From Streptomyces sp. ITFR-16 (GTDB lineage: Bacteria > Actinomycetota > Actinomycetes > Streptomycetales > Streptomycetaceae), in the NCBI RefSeq assembly GCF_031844705.1, contig NZ_CP134609.1:4960001-5024000 (forward strand): a stretch of 64,000 nt of DNA, in the 5' to 3' direction. Shown here piece by piece: positions 1 through 7,840 of the stretch. The notes below the pieces were generated by a model. It saw only the letters and a list, made by a program, of their open reading frames with translations, was not told the DNA's origin and searched no databases. Every line of letters begins with the position of its first letter. The first letter of the stretch is position 1. The position numbers were made by a program, and so were the translations under genes.

Positions 1-656
1 GTGCCTGGCTGCGGACGGCGAGCAGGGAGGTGACCGTGCCCGCCCGGACCCGGGCCGACGTGCCGGTCTCCTTCACCGTGCCGCAGGACGCGCCGCCCGG
101 CGACCACCCGGGCGCGATCGTCGCCGAGAGCGGCGGGCGCACGGTGGGCGTCCAGGTCCGCCTGCGGGTCGGCGGCCCGACGCTGGCCGCCCTCACGGTC
201 GAGGACGTGCGGCTGTCCGGGCACACCCTCCACTACACGCTGGTCAACCGGGGCAACGCGGTCCTCTCGCCCCGCCTGGCCGTGACCGCCGACGGGGTGT
301 TCGGCACGCTGCTGAGCCGCGCCGCCCGCACCCTGCCGCTGCAACTGCCGCCCGGACAGCGGGTGCGGCTCACCGAACCGTGGCCGGACGCCCCCGCCCT
401 CGACTCCGTCACCGTACGGCTGCGCGTCACGGCGGCGGGCGGGGCGCACGACGAGGCGACGGCCTCGGCGCTCTGCGTCCCGTGGATACCGGTCACCGGC
501 GGCGCGCTGCTGCTCCCGGCCGCCGTCGCCGGGGTGGCGTACGGCCTCCGGCGGCGCCGCCGGGCACGCCGGGGCGCCGACGGCGCGCAGCCTCCCACGG
601 ACCCTCAGCAGTCGTCTGGCGAACGGCACTTGGTGCAGGCGGGAGCGGAATCGTGA
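1..656 (+). CDS. DUF916/WxL-type surface protein, C-terminal part
   Basis: Only the C-terminal part is in the window; the frame is open to the left edge (first full codon at position 3). The visible 217 residues form a beta-rich extracellular region with a P-G-D-H-x-G-A-I motif followed by a second all-beta stretch, a layout typical of DUF916 (WxL peptidoglycan-binding) proteins. One membrane helix follows (WIPVTGGALLLPAAVAGVAY), then an RRRRRAR stop-transfer run and a short cytoplasmic tail. It is therefore probably a type I membrane protein with its domains outside the cell. Its stop codon overlaps the GTG start of the next gene (GTGA), so the two are translationally coupled. The DUF916 assignment is from motif memory. 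The start and any signal peptide lie upstream of the window. Confidence 0.7.
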   Translation, partial: AWLRTASREVTVPARTRADVPVSFTVPQDAPPGDHPGAIVAESGGRTVGVQVRLRVGGPTLAALTVEDVRLSGHTLHYTLVNRGNAVLSPRLAVTADGVFGTLLSRAARTLPLQLPPGQRVRLTEPWPDAPALDSVTVRLRVTAAGGAHDEATASALCVPWIPVTGGALLLPAAVAGVAYGLRRRRRARRGADGAQPPTDPQQSSGERHLVQAGAES

Positions 657-1789
657 CGGGACTCAAGGGGCCGGTAGGGCGGGCCGGAACAGCCGCGCCC
701 CGGAGCGCGGGCCGTTCGCGGACGGGCGCGACCGCGCTCGCCGTCCTGCTGGCCGCGCTCCTGTCCGCCCTGCTGCTCACCGCGCCCGGCGTCCACGCCG
801 ACGGCCGCGCCGCGGCGGACCCGGAACCGGCGGTCACCCTCTCCGACAAGCAGGCGGGCAAGGGCGGCGAGATCACCGTCAAGGGCGGCGGCTGGCGGCC
901 CGGCACCCTGCTCATGATGCTGATCTGCGGGCAGTCCACGCCGGCGCGCGGGGTGATCGGCGGTACCAACTCCTGCGCCAACGCGGACGGCCGCGCCGTC
1001 ACCACCGACAAGAAGGGCGCGTTCGCCAAGAAGCTGCCGGTCGCCGAGCCGCCCGTGCCGTGCCCCTGCGTGGTGCATGTCGCCACGGTCACCGGGGAAC
1101 AGGCCCTCGCCGACGCGGTGTTCGTGGTCGCGGGCCACCCCGTCTCCCCGCTGCCGAAGCAGAGCGGCGAAGGGAAGCTCGCCGTCCTGGCCGCTCCCCG
1201 GCTGGAGGGCGACAGCGGCATCCTCACCTGGTTCGGCGCCCCGCCCTCGCGCCGGCTGGTGTTCACCGTCGGCAATCTGGGCTCCGCGCCGGTGAAGGAC
1301 CCCGTCTTCCGGGTCGGCAGCGCACACGGCGTCTACGCCCCGCAGTGGGACGAGCGGCAGTGGCGCGGGACCGTCGAGCCCGGCTTCAAGGCCCGTATCG
1401 AACTGCCCGTCGAGCTGACGGCGGGCGCCCACGGCGACTACCGGATCTCGCTGAAGTACGGCACGAAGGTGCTGGCCGAGCAGCCGTGGGGGGTCGGCCG
1501 CCCCTGGGGTGTGACGCTCTTCTGGATTCTGCTCTGCCTGGTCGTGCCGGCCGCCGTCTTCCGTATCGGCATGGCGGTCGTCGACAAGGTCCGGCCGCGC
1601 CCCGCGCACGCGGGCTCCCGCCGTGGCCGCCGCTCCGCCCCGCGCGCGGGCGCGACCGTGCGGCTCGCCGGGCTGCGGCGCACCCCGGCGCCGGCCGCGG
1701 ACCCCGCGCCCGCGACGGGCGCGCTGCCGTGGTTCACCCCTGATTCCGCACCGTCAGAGCACAGACCGTCGACGAAGGGACATTCGTGA
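653..1789 (+). CDS. Membrane-anchored secreted protein with neocarzinostatin-like Ig domain
   Basis: 378 residues from the GTG that overlaps the preceding stop codon. Residues 1-49 look like a signal peptide: a basic start, a long Leu/Ala core and a V-H-A cleavage site. Residues about 55-160 read as an Ig-like module (GGEITVKGGGWRPGTLL, then a Cys pair and a TDKKGAF turn, then a PCPC segment), resembling the fold of neocarzinostatin-type apoproteins. A second beta domain covers about 165-275. One membrane helix at about 284-306 is followed by an Arg/Pro/Ala-rich cytoplasmic tail. The gene is coupled at both ends by GTGA overlaps to the DUF916-type gene and the LAxTG gene, so the three products probably form one surface assembly. 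No enzymatic motif was seen. The Ig-fold comparison is inference, and this may simply be a structural surface protein. Confidence 0.7.
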   Translation: MTGLKGPVGRAGTAAPRSAGRSRTGATALAVLLAALLSALLLTAPGVHADGRAAADPEPAVTLSDKQAGKGGEITVKGGGWRPGTLLMMLICGQSTPARGVIGGTNSCANADGRAVTTDKKGAFAKKLPVAEPPVPCPCVVHVATVTGEQALADAVFVVAGHPVSPLPKQSGEGKLAVLAAPRLEGDSGILTWFGAPPSRRLVFTVGNLGSAPVKDPVFRVGSAHGVYAPQWDERQWRGTVEPGFKARIELPVELTAGAHGDYRISLKYGTKVLAEQPWGVGRPWGVTLFWILLCLVVPAAVFRIGMAVVDKVRPRPAHAGSRRGRRSAPRAGATVRLAGLRRTPAPAADPAPATGALPWFTPDSAPSEHRPSTKGHS

Positions 1790-3150
1790 GTACGCAACGC
1801 AGGACGGTCGCGGCGGGAGTCGCGATGATGATCGGCGGGGCGGGCATGCTGCTGGCCGCGAGCCCGGCCCAGGCCGCCGACATCTCGTACAGGACGGAGT
1901 GCATACCCCCGGCCATCTCCGGACTGCCGGCCGTACAGGGCACCACGAAGGTGCAGCTGACCGCACCCGCCGAGGCGAAGGTCGGGGACACCGTCGAGGT
2001 CGTGTGGAAGACGGTCCAGGCCGCCTCCGACAACCCCGACGTCCTCGACCTCGACAAGGACACCGTCAAGCCGACCGGGACGGTCAAGCTGGCCGGCGCC
2101 GCCACCGGGGACCTGAAGATGGAGGGGCCGAGGCAGAATCCGCCGATCCCCAAGAACAGCCCGATGATCCTGCCGGACATGAAGGGATCGCTGAAGCTGG
2201 AGAAGGCGGGGGAGCTGACGCTGACGCCCGACGGCTACACGATCAACGTCTCCAAGCCGATCTCCACGGACACCAAGTGCTCCCCGAAGGAGACGGTCCA
2301 GCCGGGCGCGACGATCAAGGTCACGGACGGCGGCGGCTCCACCACCGGCGGCACGACTGCCGGAGGCACCACGGCCGGCGGCACGACGGCGGGCGGCACC
2401 ACCTCGGGCGATACGACCTCCGGCGGCACGGCCTCGGGCGGCACGACTTCCGGCGGCACGGCCTCCGGCGGCAGTGGCGGCAGTGGCGGTGCCACCGACT
2501 TCCCCGGCAAGGAGGTCGCCGTCGACTTCGCCTGCAAGTCCCCGGGCCCGGCCGCCATCGCGGGCAAGGTGACGATCAACGCCAGGAAGAACGGCGGGAG
2601 CTACGGGCTGACGGTCAAGACGGCCAAGGGCGTGATGGACAGCCCGGCCGCGCTGCCCGCCGGCGCGCTCAAGCCGTCCATGCAGATCGTCATCGGCGGC
2701 GCCGACAAGGGCTCCGTCACCGTCAGGGGACCCGGGAACCCCGAGCCCCTGGAGACGGGCAAGCCGGTCGACCTGCCGGACATGACGGGCACGTACAAGC
2801 CGGGAGCCTCCGGTACGTCCACGCTCACCCCGGGCACGCTCACGATCGACGTCACCCTGGGCGGCTCGAAGATCAACATCCCGTGCACGGTCAAGGGCAC
2901 CCCCAAGGCCTCGCTCGCCCTCGACACCACGGCCCAGGAGGGCGGCGCCTCGGGCGGTGACACGGGCGGCTCCGGCGGTTCCGGCGGGGCGGCGGCCGGC
3001 GGTACGGCCTCCGGCGGCGGGCTCGCGGCCACCGGCGCCGACGACCACGGGGCCCTGCGCGCACTCGGCCTGATCGCGGGTACGGCGATCCTGCTGGGCG
3101 GCGCGGTGTTCACGTTCACCCCGTGGCGCCGGCTGCGCGCGGGCCGGTGA
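1786..3150 (+). CDS. Sortase E substrate, LAxTG-anchored surface protein
   Basis: 454 residues. A signal peptide occupies residues 1-30 (cleavage near S-P-A-Q-A). Two similar beta domains follow (about 32-185 and 240-370), each with a Cys pair and a 'LPDM(K/T)G' element, so they look like an internal duplication of a DUF6801-like module. They are joined by a Gly/Thr/Ser linker encoded at about 2332-2496. A second Gly/Ser-rich stretch leads to the sorting signal: LAATG at 413-417, a hydrophobic helix at about 427-445 and a basic tail WRRLRAGR. LAxTG is the recognition motif of class E sortases in Streptomyces, so the mature protein should be linked covalently to the wall. The GTG start overlaps the previous stop. 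A strong hairpin after the gene ends the operon. Confidence 0.8.
   Translation: MSTQRRTVAAGVAMMIGGAGMLLAASPAQAADISYRTECIPPAISGLPAVQGTTKVQLTAPAEAKVGDTVEVVWKTVQAASDNPDVLDLDKDTVKPTGTVKLAGAATGDLKMEGPRQNPPIPKNSPMILPDMKGSLKLEKAGELTLTPDGYTINVSKPISTDTKCSPKETVQPGATIKVTDGGGSTTGGTTAGGTTAGGTTAGGTTSGDTTSGGTASGGTTSGGTASGGSGGSGGATDFPGKEVAVDFACKSPGPAAIAGKVTINARKNGGSYGLTVKTAKGVMDSPAALPAGALKPSMQIVIGGADKGSVTVRGPGNPEPLETGKPVDLPDMTGTYKPGASGTSTLTPGTLTIDVTLGGSKINIPCTVKGTPKASLALDTTAQEGGASGGDTGGSGGSGGAAAGGTASGGGLAATGADDHGALRALGLIAGTAILLGGAVFTFTPWRRLRAGR
2332..2496 (+). repeat. Degenerate GGT/GGS-coding repeat (linker)
   Basis: Imperfect 12-15 bp units of the type GGCGGCACGAC(C/G)... encode a run of G-G-T-T, A-G-G-T and S-G-G-T tetrapeptides, ending in G-G-S-G-G-S-G-G. 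The stretch is the flexible linker between the two beta domains of the LAxTG protein, and such runs readily change copy number between strains. Confidence 0.8.
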
Positions 3151-3182
3151 GCCGAGCCCCGTACGGCACAGGAAGAAAAGGA

Positions 3183-3214
3183 GGGGCCCTCGCACCGGGC
3201 GGTGCGAGGGCCCC
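3183..3214. terminator. Bidirectional intrinsic terminator hairpin
   Basis: A perfect 14-bp stem GGGGCCCTCGCACC / GGTGCGAGGGCCCC closes a GGGC loop. It lies between the convergent LAxTG protein gene and the peptide transporter gene, and there is no long U tract, as is usual in streptomycetes. Confidence 0.85.
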
Positions 3215-3235
3215 TTCCCCTGGGGTGCGGTGAGG

Positions 3236-4732
3236 TCAGTTCACGTCGCCCATGTGCTGCGAGACCTTCTTGCGGTACATCCAGATGCCGACACCGGCGA
3301 TGACCGCGAGGACCGCCTCGAACGCGACGGCTCCCGTGGTGTTCAGGTCGACGCCGAGCTGCGGGGAGGTCAGGAGACCGGTCACGGAGTCACCGGCGGT
3401 GACCGCGAGGAACCAGACACCCATCATCTGGGAGCTGTACTTCGCCGGGGCCATCTTCGTGGTGACCGACAGACCGACCGGGGAGAGGCAGAGCTCGGCG
3501 ACCGTCTGGATGAAGTAGATCGCCACCAGCCACATCGGGCTGACCCGGCCGCCGTTGGCGGCGGTGTCGATCAGCGGGATCATGAAGACGACGAACGAGA
3601 TGCCGATCAGGACCAGGCTGGAGGCGAACTTGACGGCGGTGCTCGGCTCCTTGCCGCGCTTGTTCAGCCACAGCCAGCCCGAGGCGACCACGGGGGCGAT
3701 GGCCATGATGAAGACCGGGTTCAGCGACTGGTACCAGGAGGTGGGGAAGTCGAAGCCGAGCAGGTGGTTCGTCGTCGAGTTCTCACCGAAGATCGACAGG
3801 GTCGAGCCGTTCTGGTCGTAGATCATCCAGAAGACGGCGGCGACCACGAAGAACCAGATGTAGCCCGACAGCTTGGACTGCTCGGTGGTCGTCAGCTCCT
3901 TGTCGCGCTTCATCCGCACCAGGACGGCGATCGGGATGATCAGTCCGGCGACGGTGATCGGCAGCAGCGCCCAGTCGGCGAAGTTTCCGGTGACCGCGAG
4001 CAGCGTGTAGAAGACGCCCGCGACGATCAGCCAGACCAGGCCCTTGCGCAGGACCGAACGCTTCTCCTGCTCCGTCGCCGGGGTGGAGACGACGTCGCTC
4101 TCCGGGCTCAGGTGACGGGTGCCGAGCATGAACTGGGCCAGGCCCAGGGCCATGCCGAGTGCGGCGAGCGCGAATCCGAAGTGCCAGTTGACGTTCTCGC
4201 CGACGGTGCCGATGGTCAGCGGGGCCAGGAAGGCACCGATGTTGATCCCGATGTAGAAGAGCGTGAAGCCACCGTCACGGCGCGGGTCCTCCGGACCCTT
4301 GTAGAGGTGGCCGACCATCGTGGAGATGTTGGCCTTCAGCAGGCCGGAACCGAGCGCGACGAGCACGAGGCCCGCGAAGAACGTCGCCGAGTTGGGCACG
4401 GCGAGCGTGATGTGGCCGAGGATGACGACACCGCCACCGATGGCGACCGTCTTGCGCGGCCCCCAGAAGCGGTCGGCCATCCAGCCGCCGGGCATGGCGA
4501 GCAGGTAGACCATCGCCATGTAGACGGAGTAGATCGCCGTCGCCGTGGTGGCATTCATGTGCATGCCACCGGGCGCGATCAGGTACAGCGGGAGCAGCGC
4601 CTTCATGCCGTAGAAGCTGTACCGCTCCCACATCTCGGTCATGAAGAGAGTGGCCAGGCCGCGGGGGTGGCCGAAGAAGGTCTTCTCTCCACCAGCGGTG
4701 TTCGCCGGGTCCTTCGTCAGGCTGGACGCCAT
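3236..4732 (-). CDS. POT/PTR2-family proton-coupled oligopeptide transporter
   Basis: 498 residues from the ATG at 4732, preceded by GAGCAAGGA as ribosome binding site. Family marks are the first-helix EMWERYSFYG motif (the ExxER proton-coupling element) and the PTR2 signature FTLFYIGINIGAFLAPL. The length and hydrophobicity fit a 14-helix bacterial POT carrier in the cytoplasmic membrane, which takes up di- and tripeptides with protons. The gene stands alone. It faces the surface-protein operon tail to tail and shares a 418-bp divergent region with the response regulator gene, so that two-component system could control it. The exact peptide range cannot be read from the sequence. Confidence 0.93.
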   Translation of the reverse strand: MASSLTKDPANTAGGEKTFFGHPRGLATLFMTEMWERYSFYGMKALLPLYLIAPGGMHMNATTATAIYSVYMAMVYLLAMPGGWMADRFWGPRKTVAIGGGVVILGHITLAVPNSATFFAGLVLVALGSGLLKANISTMVGHLYKGPEDPRRDGGFTLFYIGINIGAFLAPLTIGTVGENVNWHFGFALAALGMALGLAQFMLGTRHLSPESDVVSTPATEQEKRSVLRKGLVWLIVAGVFYTLLAVTGNFADWALLPITVAGLIIPIAVLVRMKRDKELTTTEQSKLSGYIWFFVVAAVFWMIYDQNGSTLSIFGENSTTNHLLGFDFPTSWYQSLNPVFIMAIAPVVASGWLWLNKRGKEPSTAVKFASSLVLIGISFVVFMIPLIDTAANGGRVSPMWLVAIYFIQTVAELCLSPVGLSVTTKMAPAKYSSQMMGVWFLAVTAGDSVTGLLTSPQLGVDLNTTGAVAFEAVLAVIAGVGIWMYRKKVSQHMGDVN

Positions 4733-5150
4733 GATCGATCCTTGCTCGCTCGGGACGCGACGCCTCGTGAGCGGTACGCGCCCGGTGGGGGGAGGCCGGC
4801 ACCGGCGTGGGTACGCCCACCACGTCGGGATCCACGCCCGGAGCGCCCTCATCGGCGATCCGGGCCCGGCCACAGGTCATTCACTGAACTTCGAGGCTGG
4901 CGGGTACCAGCCCGCACACAAAAATGACCCTCGGTGCTCAGAGCTGCCCAAAGGTCATTGAGTAGTGCAATAGGCGTTGAGACACCATACGACACGACAG
5001 AGCCGGATATGGAAGGACTTGAGACATGGATCACAGGTCCAGGTGCAACCACACTCCCATATTCGAAGGTCCGGGCGTGAACGGGGCGCGGACCCGCAGG
5101 GCTTCTGGATCACCTCACGCCCGGTGCGCTGCGCGGACTACCATCACTGC
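4733..5150. other. Divergent regulatory region, transporter / two-component system
   Basis: 418 bp without a convincing gene. The part nearest the response regulator is clearly richer in A+T than the flanks. It carries three copies of the heptamer GGTCATT/AATGACC: GGTCATT at 4875-4881, AATGACC at 4923-4929 and GGTCATT at 4953-4959. The last two form an inverted pair. I could not assign -35/-10 boxes confidently to either gene. Confidence 0.5.
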
Positions 5151-5828
5151 ATGACCCGTGTACTGCTCGCCGAGGACGACGCATCCATCTCGGAGCCACT
5201 GGCCCGCGCCCTGCGTCGGGAGGGTTACGAGGTCGAGGTCCGCGAAGACGGTCCGACCGCTCTCGACGCCGGCCTCCAGGGCGGCATCGATCTGGTCGTG
5301 CTCGACCTGGGGCTTCCCGGGATGGACGGTCTCGAAGTCGCCCGCAGGCTCCGTGCCGAGGGCCACACCGTGCCCGTCCTGGTGCTGACCGCCCGCGCCG
5401 ACGAGGTGGACACGGTCGTCGGGCTCGACGCGGGCGCCGACGACTACGTCACCAAGCCCTTCCGGCTCGCCGAACTCCTCGCCCGCGTCCGGGCCCTGCT
5501 GCGCCGCGGCGCCACCGAGCCCGCCCCGCAGCCCGCCACCCACGGCGTCCGCATCGACGTCGAGTCGCACCGGGCCTGGATGGGCGACGAGGAACTCCAG
5601 CTCACCGCCAAGGAGTTCGACCTCCTGCGGGTCCTGGTGCGGGACGCGGGCCGGGTCGTCACCCGCGACCAGCTGATGCGCGAGGTCTGGGACACCACCT
5701 GGTGGTCGTCGACCAAGACCCTCGACATGCACATCTCCTGGCTCCGCAAGAAGCTGGGCGACGACGCAGCCAATCCCCGCTACATCGCGACGGTCCGGGG
5801 CGTCGGCTTCCGCTTCGAGAAGAGCTGA
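5151..5828 (+). CDS. OmpR-family two-component response regulator
   Basis: 225 residues. An N-terminal receiver domain (about 1-115) has the acidic pocket E8-D9-D10, the phosphorylation site D52 in VVLDLGLPGMDG, and K102 in the V-T-K-P-F motif. A C-terminal winged-helix DNA-binding domain (about 128-225) contains LTAKEFDLLRVLV and ends G-V-G-F-R-F. The ATG at 5151 was chosen because it begins the first receiver strand (MTRVLLAEDD); longer in-frame extensions have no family match. The kinase gene follows after 15 bp, so they form an operon. The target is unknown. The divergent peptide transporter gene and the regulator's own promoter are the obvious first candidates. Confidence 0.93.
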   Translation: MTRVLLAEDDASISEPLARALRREGYEVEVREDGPTALDAGLQGGIDLVVLDLGLPGMDGLEVARRLRAEGHTVPVLVLTARADEVDTVVGLDAGADDYVTKPFRLAELLARVRALLRRGATEPAPQPATHGVRIDVESHRAWMGDEELQLTAKEFDLLRVLVRDAGRVVTRDQLMREVWDTTWWSSTKTLDMHISWLRKKLGDDAANPRYIATVRGVGFRFEKS

Positions 5829-5843
5829 CGTACAGAAGCCGTC

Positions 5844-7109
5844 ATGCGCCGAAGACTGATCAACTCCACCCTGGCCGTGGTGCTCGTGGTGATCGCCGTC
5901 TTCGGCGTCTCCCTCGTCATCGTCGAGACCCGCACCATCAGCAGCAGCGCCCAGGAGAGCGTCGACTCCGAGGCGCTGCGGCTGATCAGCGTGATCGAGA
6001 GCCGGCTCCTGGGCGCCGAGCGGATCAACCCCGGGGTGCTGGCCGAGCAGATCGACGACAAGCGCTACGCCCTGGTCAAGATGCCCGGCCGCGCCCCGAT
6101 CGAGGTCGGCGACCGCCCCACCGGCAGTGTGATCACCGCCACGGAGACCGGCGAGCATGGCGAGAAGGTCACCATCGAGGAGTCCCGCTCCGCGGTGACC
6201 CGCGAGGTCGGCCGGACCCTGATGATCATCGGTGCGGTGGCGCTGCTGGCCATCGTCTCCGCCGTGCTGCTGGCCGTACGCCAGGCCAACAAGCTGGCCT
6301 CGCCCCTCACCGACCTCGCCGAGACCGCCGAACGCCTGGGCTCCGGCGACCCCCGCCCGCGCCACAAGCGGTACGGGGTGCCGGAGCTGGACCGGGTCGC
6401 GGACGTCCTGGACGCCTCCGCCGAGCGGATCGCCCGGATGCTGACCGCGGAGCGCCGCCTCGCCGCCGACGCCTCGCACCAGCTCCGTACGCCGCTGACC
6501 GCGCTCTCCATGCGGATCGAGGAGATCGCCGTCACCGACGACCCGGAGACGGTGAAGGAGGAGGCGCACATCGCGCTCACGCAGGTCGAGCGGCTCACGG
6601 ACGTGGTGCAGCGCCTGCTGACCAACGCGCGCGACCCGAGGACCGGCTCCGCCGTCGTCTTCGACCTGGACGAGGTCGTCAAGCAGCAGATCGAGGAGTG
6701 GCGCCCGGCCTACCGGAGCGAGGGCCGCGCCATCGTCCGCTCCGGCAAGCAGGGGCTGAGCGCGGTCGGCACCCCGGGCGCGGTCGCCCAGGTCCTGGCC
6801 GCGCTGATCGAGAACTCCCTCATGCACGGCGGCGGCACGGTCGCGCTGCGCACCCGGGTCACCGGTAACCAGGCGGTCATCGAGGTGACGGACGAGGGCC
6901 TCGGGGTCCCCGCCGACCTGGGCGCGAGGATCTTCGAGCGGACCATCAGCGGCCGCAACTCCACGGGCATCGGCCTCGCGGTCGCCCGCGACCTCGCGGA
7001 GGCGGACGGCGGCCGGCTGGAACTGCTCCAGCAGCACCCCCCGGTCTTCGCCCTCTTCCTGAGCCGCGTGGCCCTCACCAGGAAGGAACCGGAGCGCCCG
7101 GTGCGATGA
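5844..7109 (+). CDS. Sensor histidine kinase, HisKA/HATPase_c
   Basis: 421 residues. The first membrane helix is at about 8-28, an extracytoplasmic sensor loop runs from about 29 to 125, and the second helix is near 126-148. A HAMP-like linker follows, then the phosphoacceptor H212 in ASHQLRTPLTAL, and an ATP-binding domain with an N box (ALIENSLMHG), a G1 box (DEGLGVP) and a G2 box (STGIGLAVARDL). It should autophosphorylate and pass phosphate to the regulator encoded immediately upstream. The sensor loop is only about 95 residues and has no known ligand domain, so the signal is unknown. The gene ends 7 bp from the convergent GtrA gene. Confidence 0.92.
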   Translation: MRRRLINSTLAVVLVVIAVFGVSLVIVETRTISSSAQESVDSEALRLISVIESRLLGAERINPGVLAEQIDDKRYALVKMPGRAPIEVGDRPTGSVITATETGEHGEKVTIEESRSAVTREVGRTLMIIGAVALLAIVSAVLLAVRQANKLASPLTDLAETAERLGSGDPRPRHKRYGVPELDRVADVLDASAERIARMLTAERRLAADASHQLRTPLTALSMRIEEIAVTDDPETVKEEAHIALTQVERLTDVVQRLLTNARDPRTGSAVVFDLDEVVKQQIEEWRPAYRSEGRAIVRSGKQGLSAVGTPGAVAQVLAALIENSLMHGGGTVALRTRVTGNQAVIEVTDEGLGVPADLGARIFERTISGRNSTGIGLAVARDLAEADGGRLELLQQHPPVFALFLSRVALTRKEPERPVR

Positions 7110-7116
7110 GCGCGGG

Positions 7117-7644
7117 CTACCGGCGCGCGGTGTCCGCCTCGACCCGGGCGGCGGGCGCGGGGGCCGGCGCCGGCACGGAGACCGCCGCACTCACGACGAC
7201 GTCGTCTTTGGCAGGCAGCGCCTTGAACACCCACGTCCGGTAGGACCAGAACCGGAACAGCGTCGCGATCCCGATCCCGAGGATCTTGAAGACATTGCTC
7301 TGCACCGGGGTGTTCCAGCCGAAGCCGTACGTCGCCACGTACAGCACACCCGTCTCGATCACCGCTCCCACCGCGCTGAACAGCAGGAACAGCGTCAGCT
7401 CGCGGGTGCGCCCGCTCTTGTCCCGGTCCCGGTACGTCCAGTAGCGGAAGCCCACGTAGTTGCACAGGATCGCGACGAATGTGGCGAGCAGGCCCGCCCG
7501 TACCGTCGGGATGTCCGTGTAGCGCCACAGCAGGTTGGAAACGGCGATATTGACGACCAGGCCGACCGCGCCGACCACGCCGAACTTGGCGACCTCCCGG
7601 GCCAGCAGATCCAGCCGGGCCCGCAGTGCGCCCCGTTCGCTCAT
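7117..7644 (-). CDS. GtrA-family four-helix membrane protein
   Basis: 175 residues, with four predicted membrane helices between about 20 and 140 and a Pro/Ala-rich cytoplasmic tail. The start (REVAKFGVVGAVGLVVNIA) and the V-G-F-(R)-Y-W-T-Y-R-D motif after the second helix are typical of GtrA. Known members act in translocating or modifying polyprenyl-linked sugars for cell-wall glycan synthesis. No glycosyltransferase gene is adjacent, so the substrate is unknown. It is convergent with the kinase gene, with a 7-bp gap. Confidence 0.85.
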   Translation of the reverse strand: MSERGALRARLDLLAREVAKFGVVGAVGLVVNIAVSNLLWRYTDIPTVRAGLLATFVAILCNYVGFRYWTYRDRDKSGRTRELTLFLLFSAVGAVIETGVLYVATYGFGWNTPVQSNVFKILGIGIATLFRFWSYRTWVFKALPAKDDVVVSAAVSVPAPAPAPAARVEADTARR

Positions 7645-7752
7645 GGTGATCGCTCAGCCCGTCTGTCGGTTCGGCTTCATGTTCCGTCAACCCGGCCATG
7701 CTAACCAGGAGCCCCCGCGGCCGCCCGTGGGTAAGGGCGCGGGTGTGGCGAG

Positions 7753-7790
7753 GCTGTGACACGGAGCTGTGACACGGAGCTGTGACACGG
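7753..7790 (+). repeat. Three tandem 13-bp repeats upstream of purK
   Basis: The unit GCTGTGACACGGA occurs almost three times in a row (starts at 7753, 7766 and 7779; the last copy ends in C). It lies in the short region upstream of purK, where an operator or promoter would be expected. Confidence 0.8.
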
Positions 7791-7840
7791 CCCTCCAGGG
7801 CGTGGACATGCCCTCCGGAGCGTACGGATACCCTGGAGGA

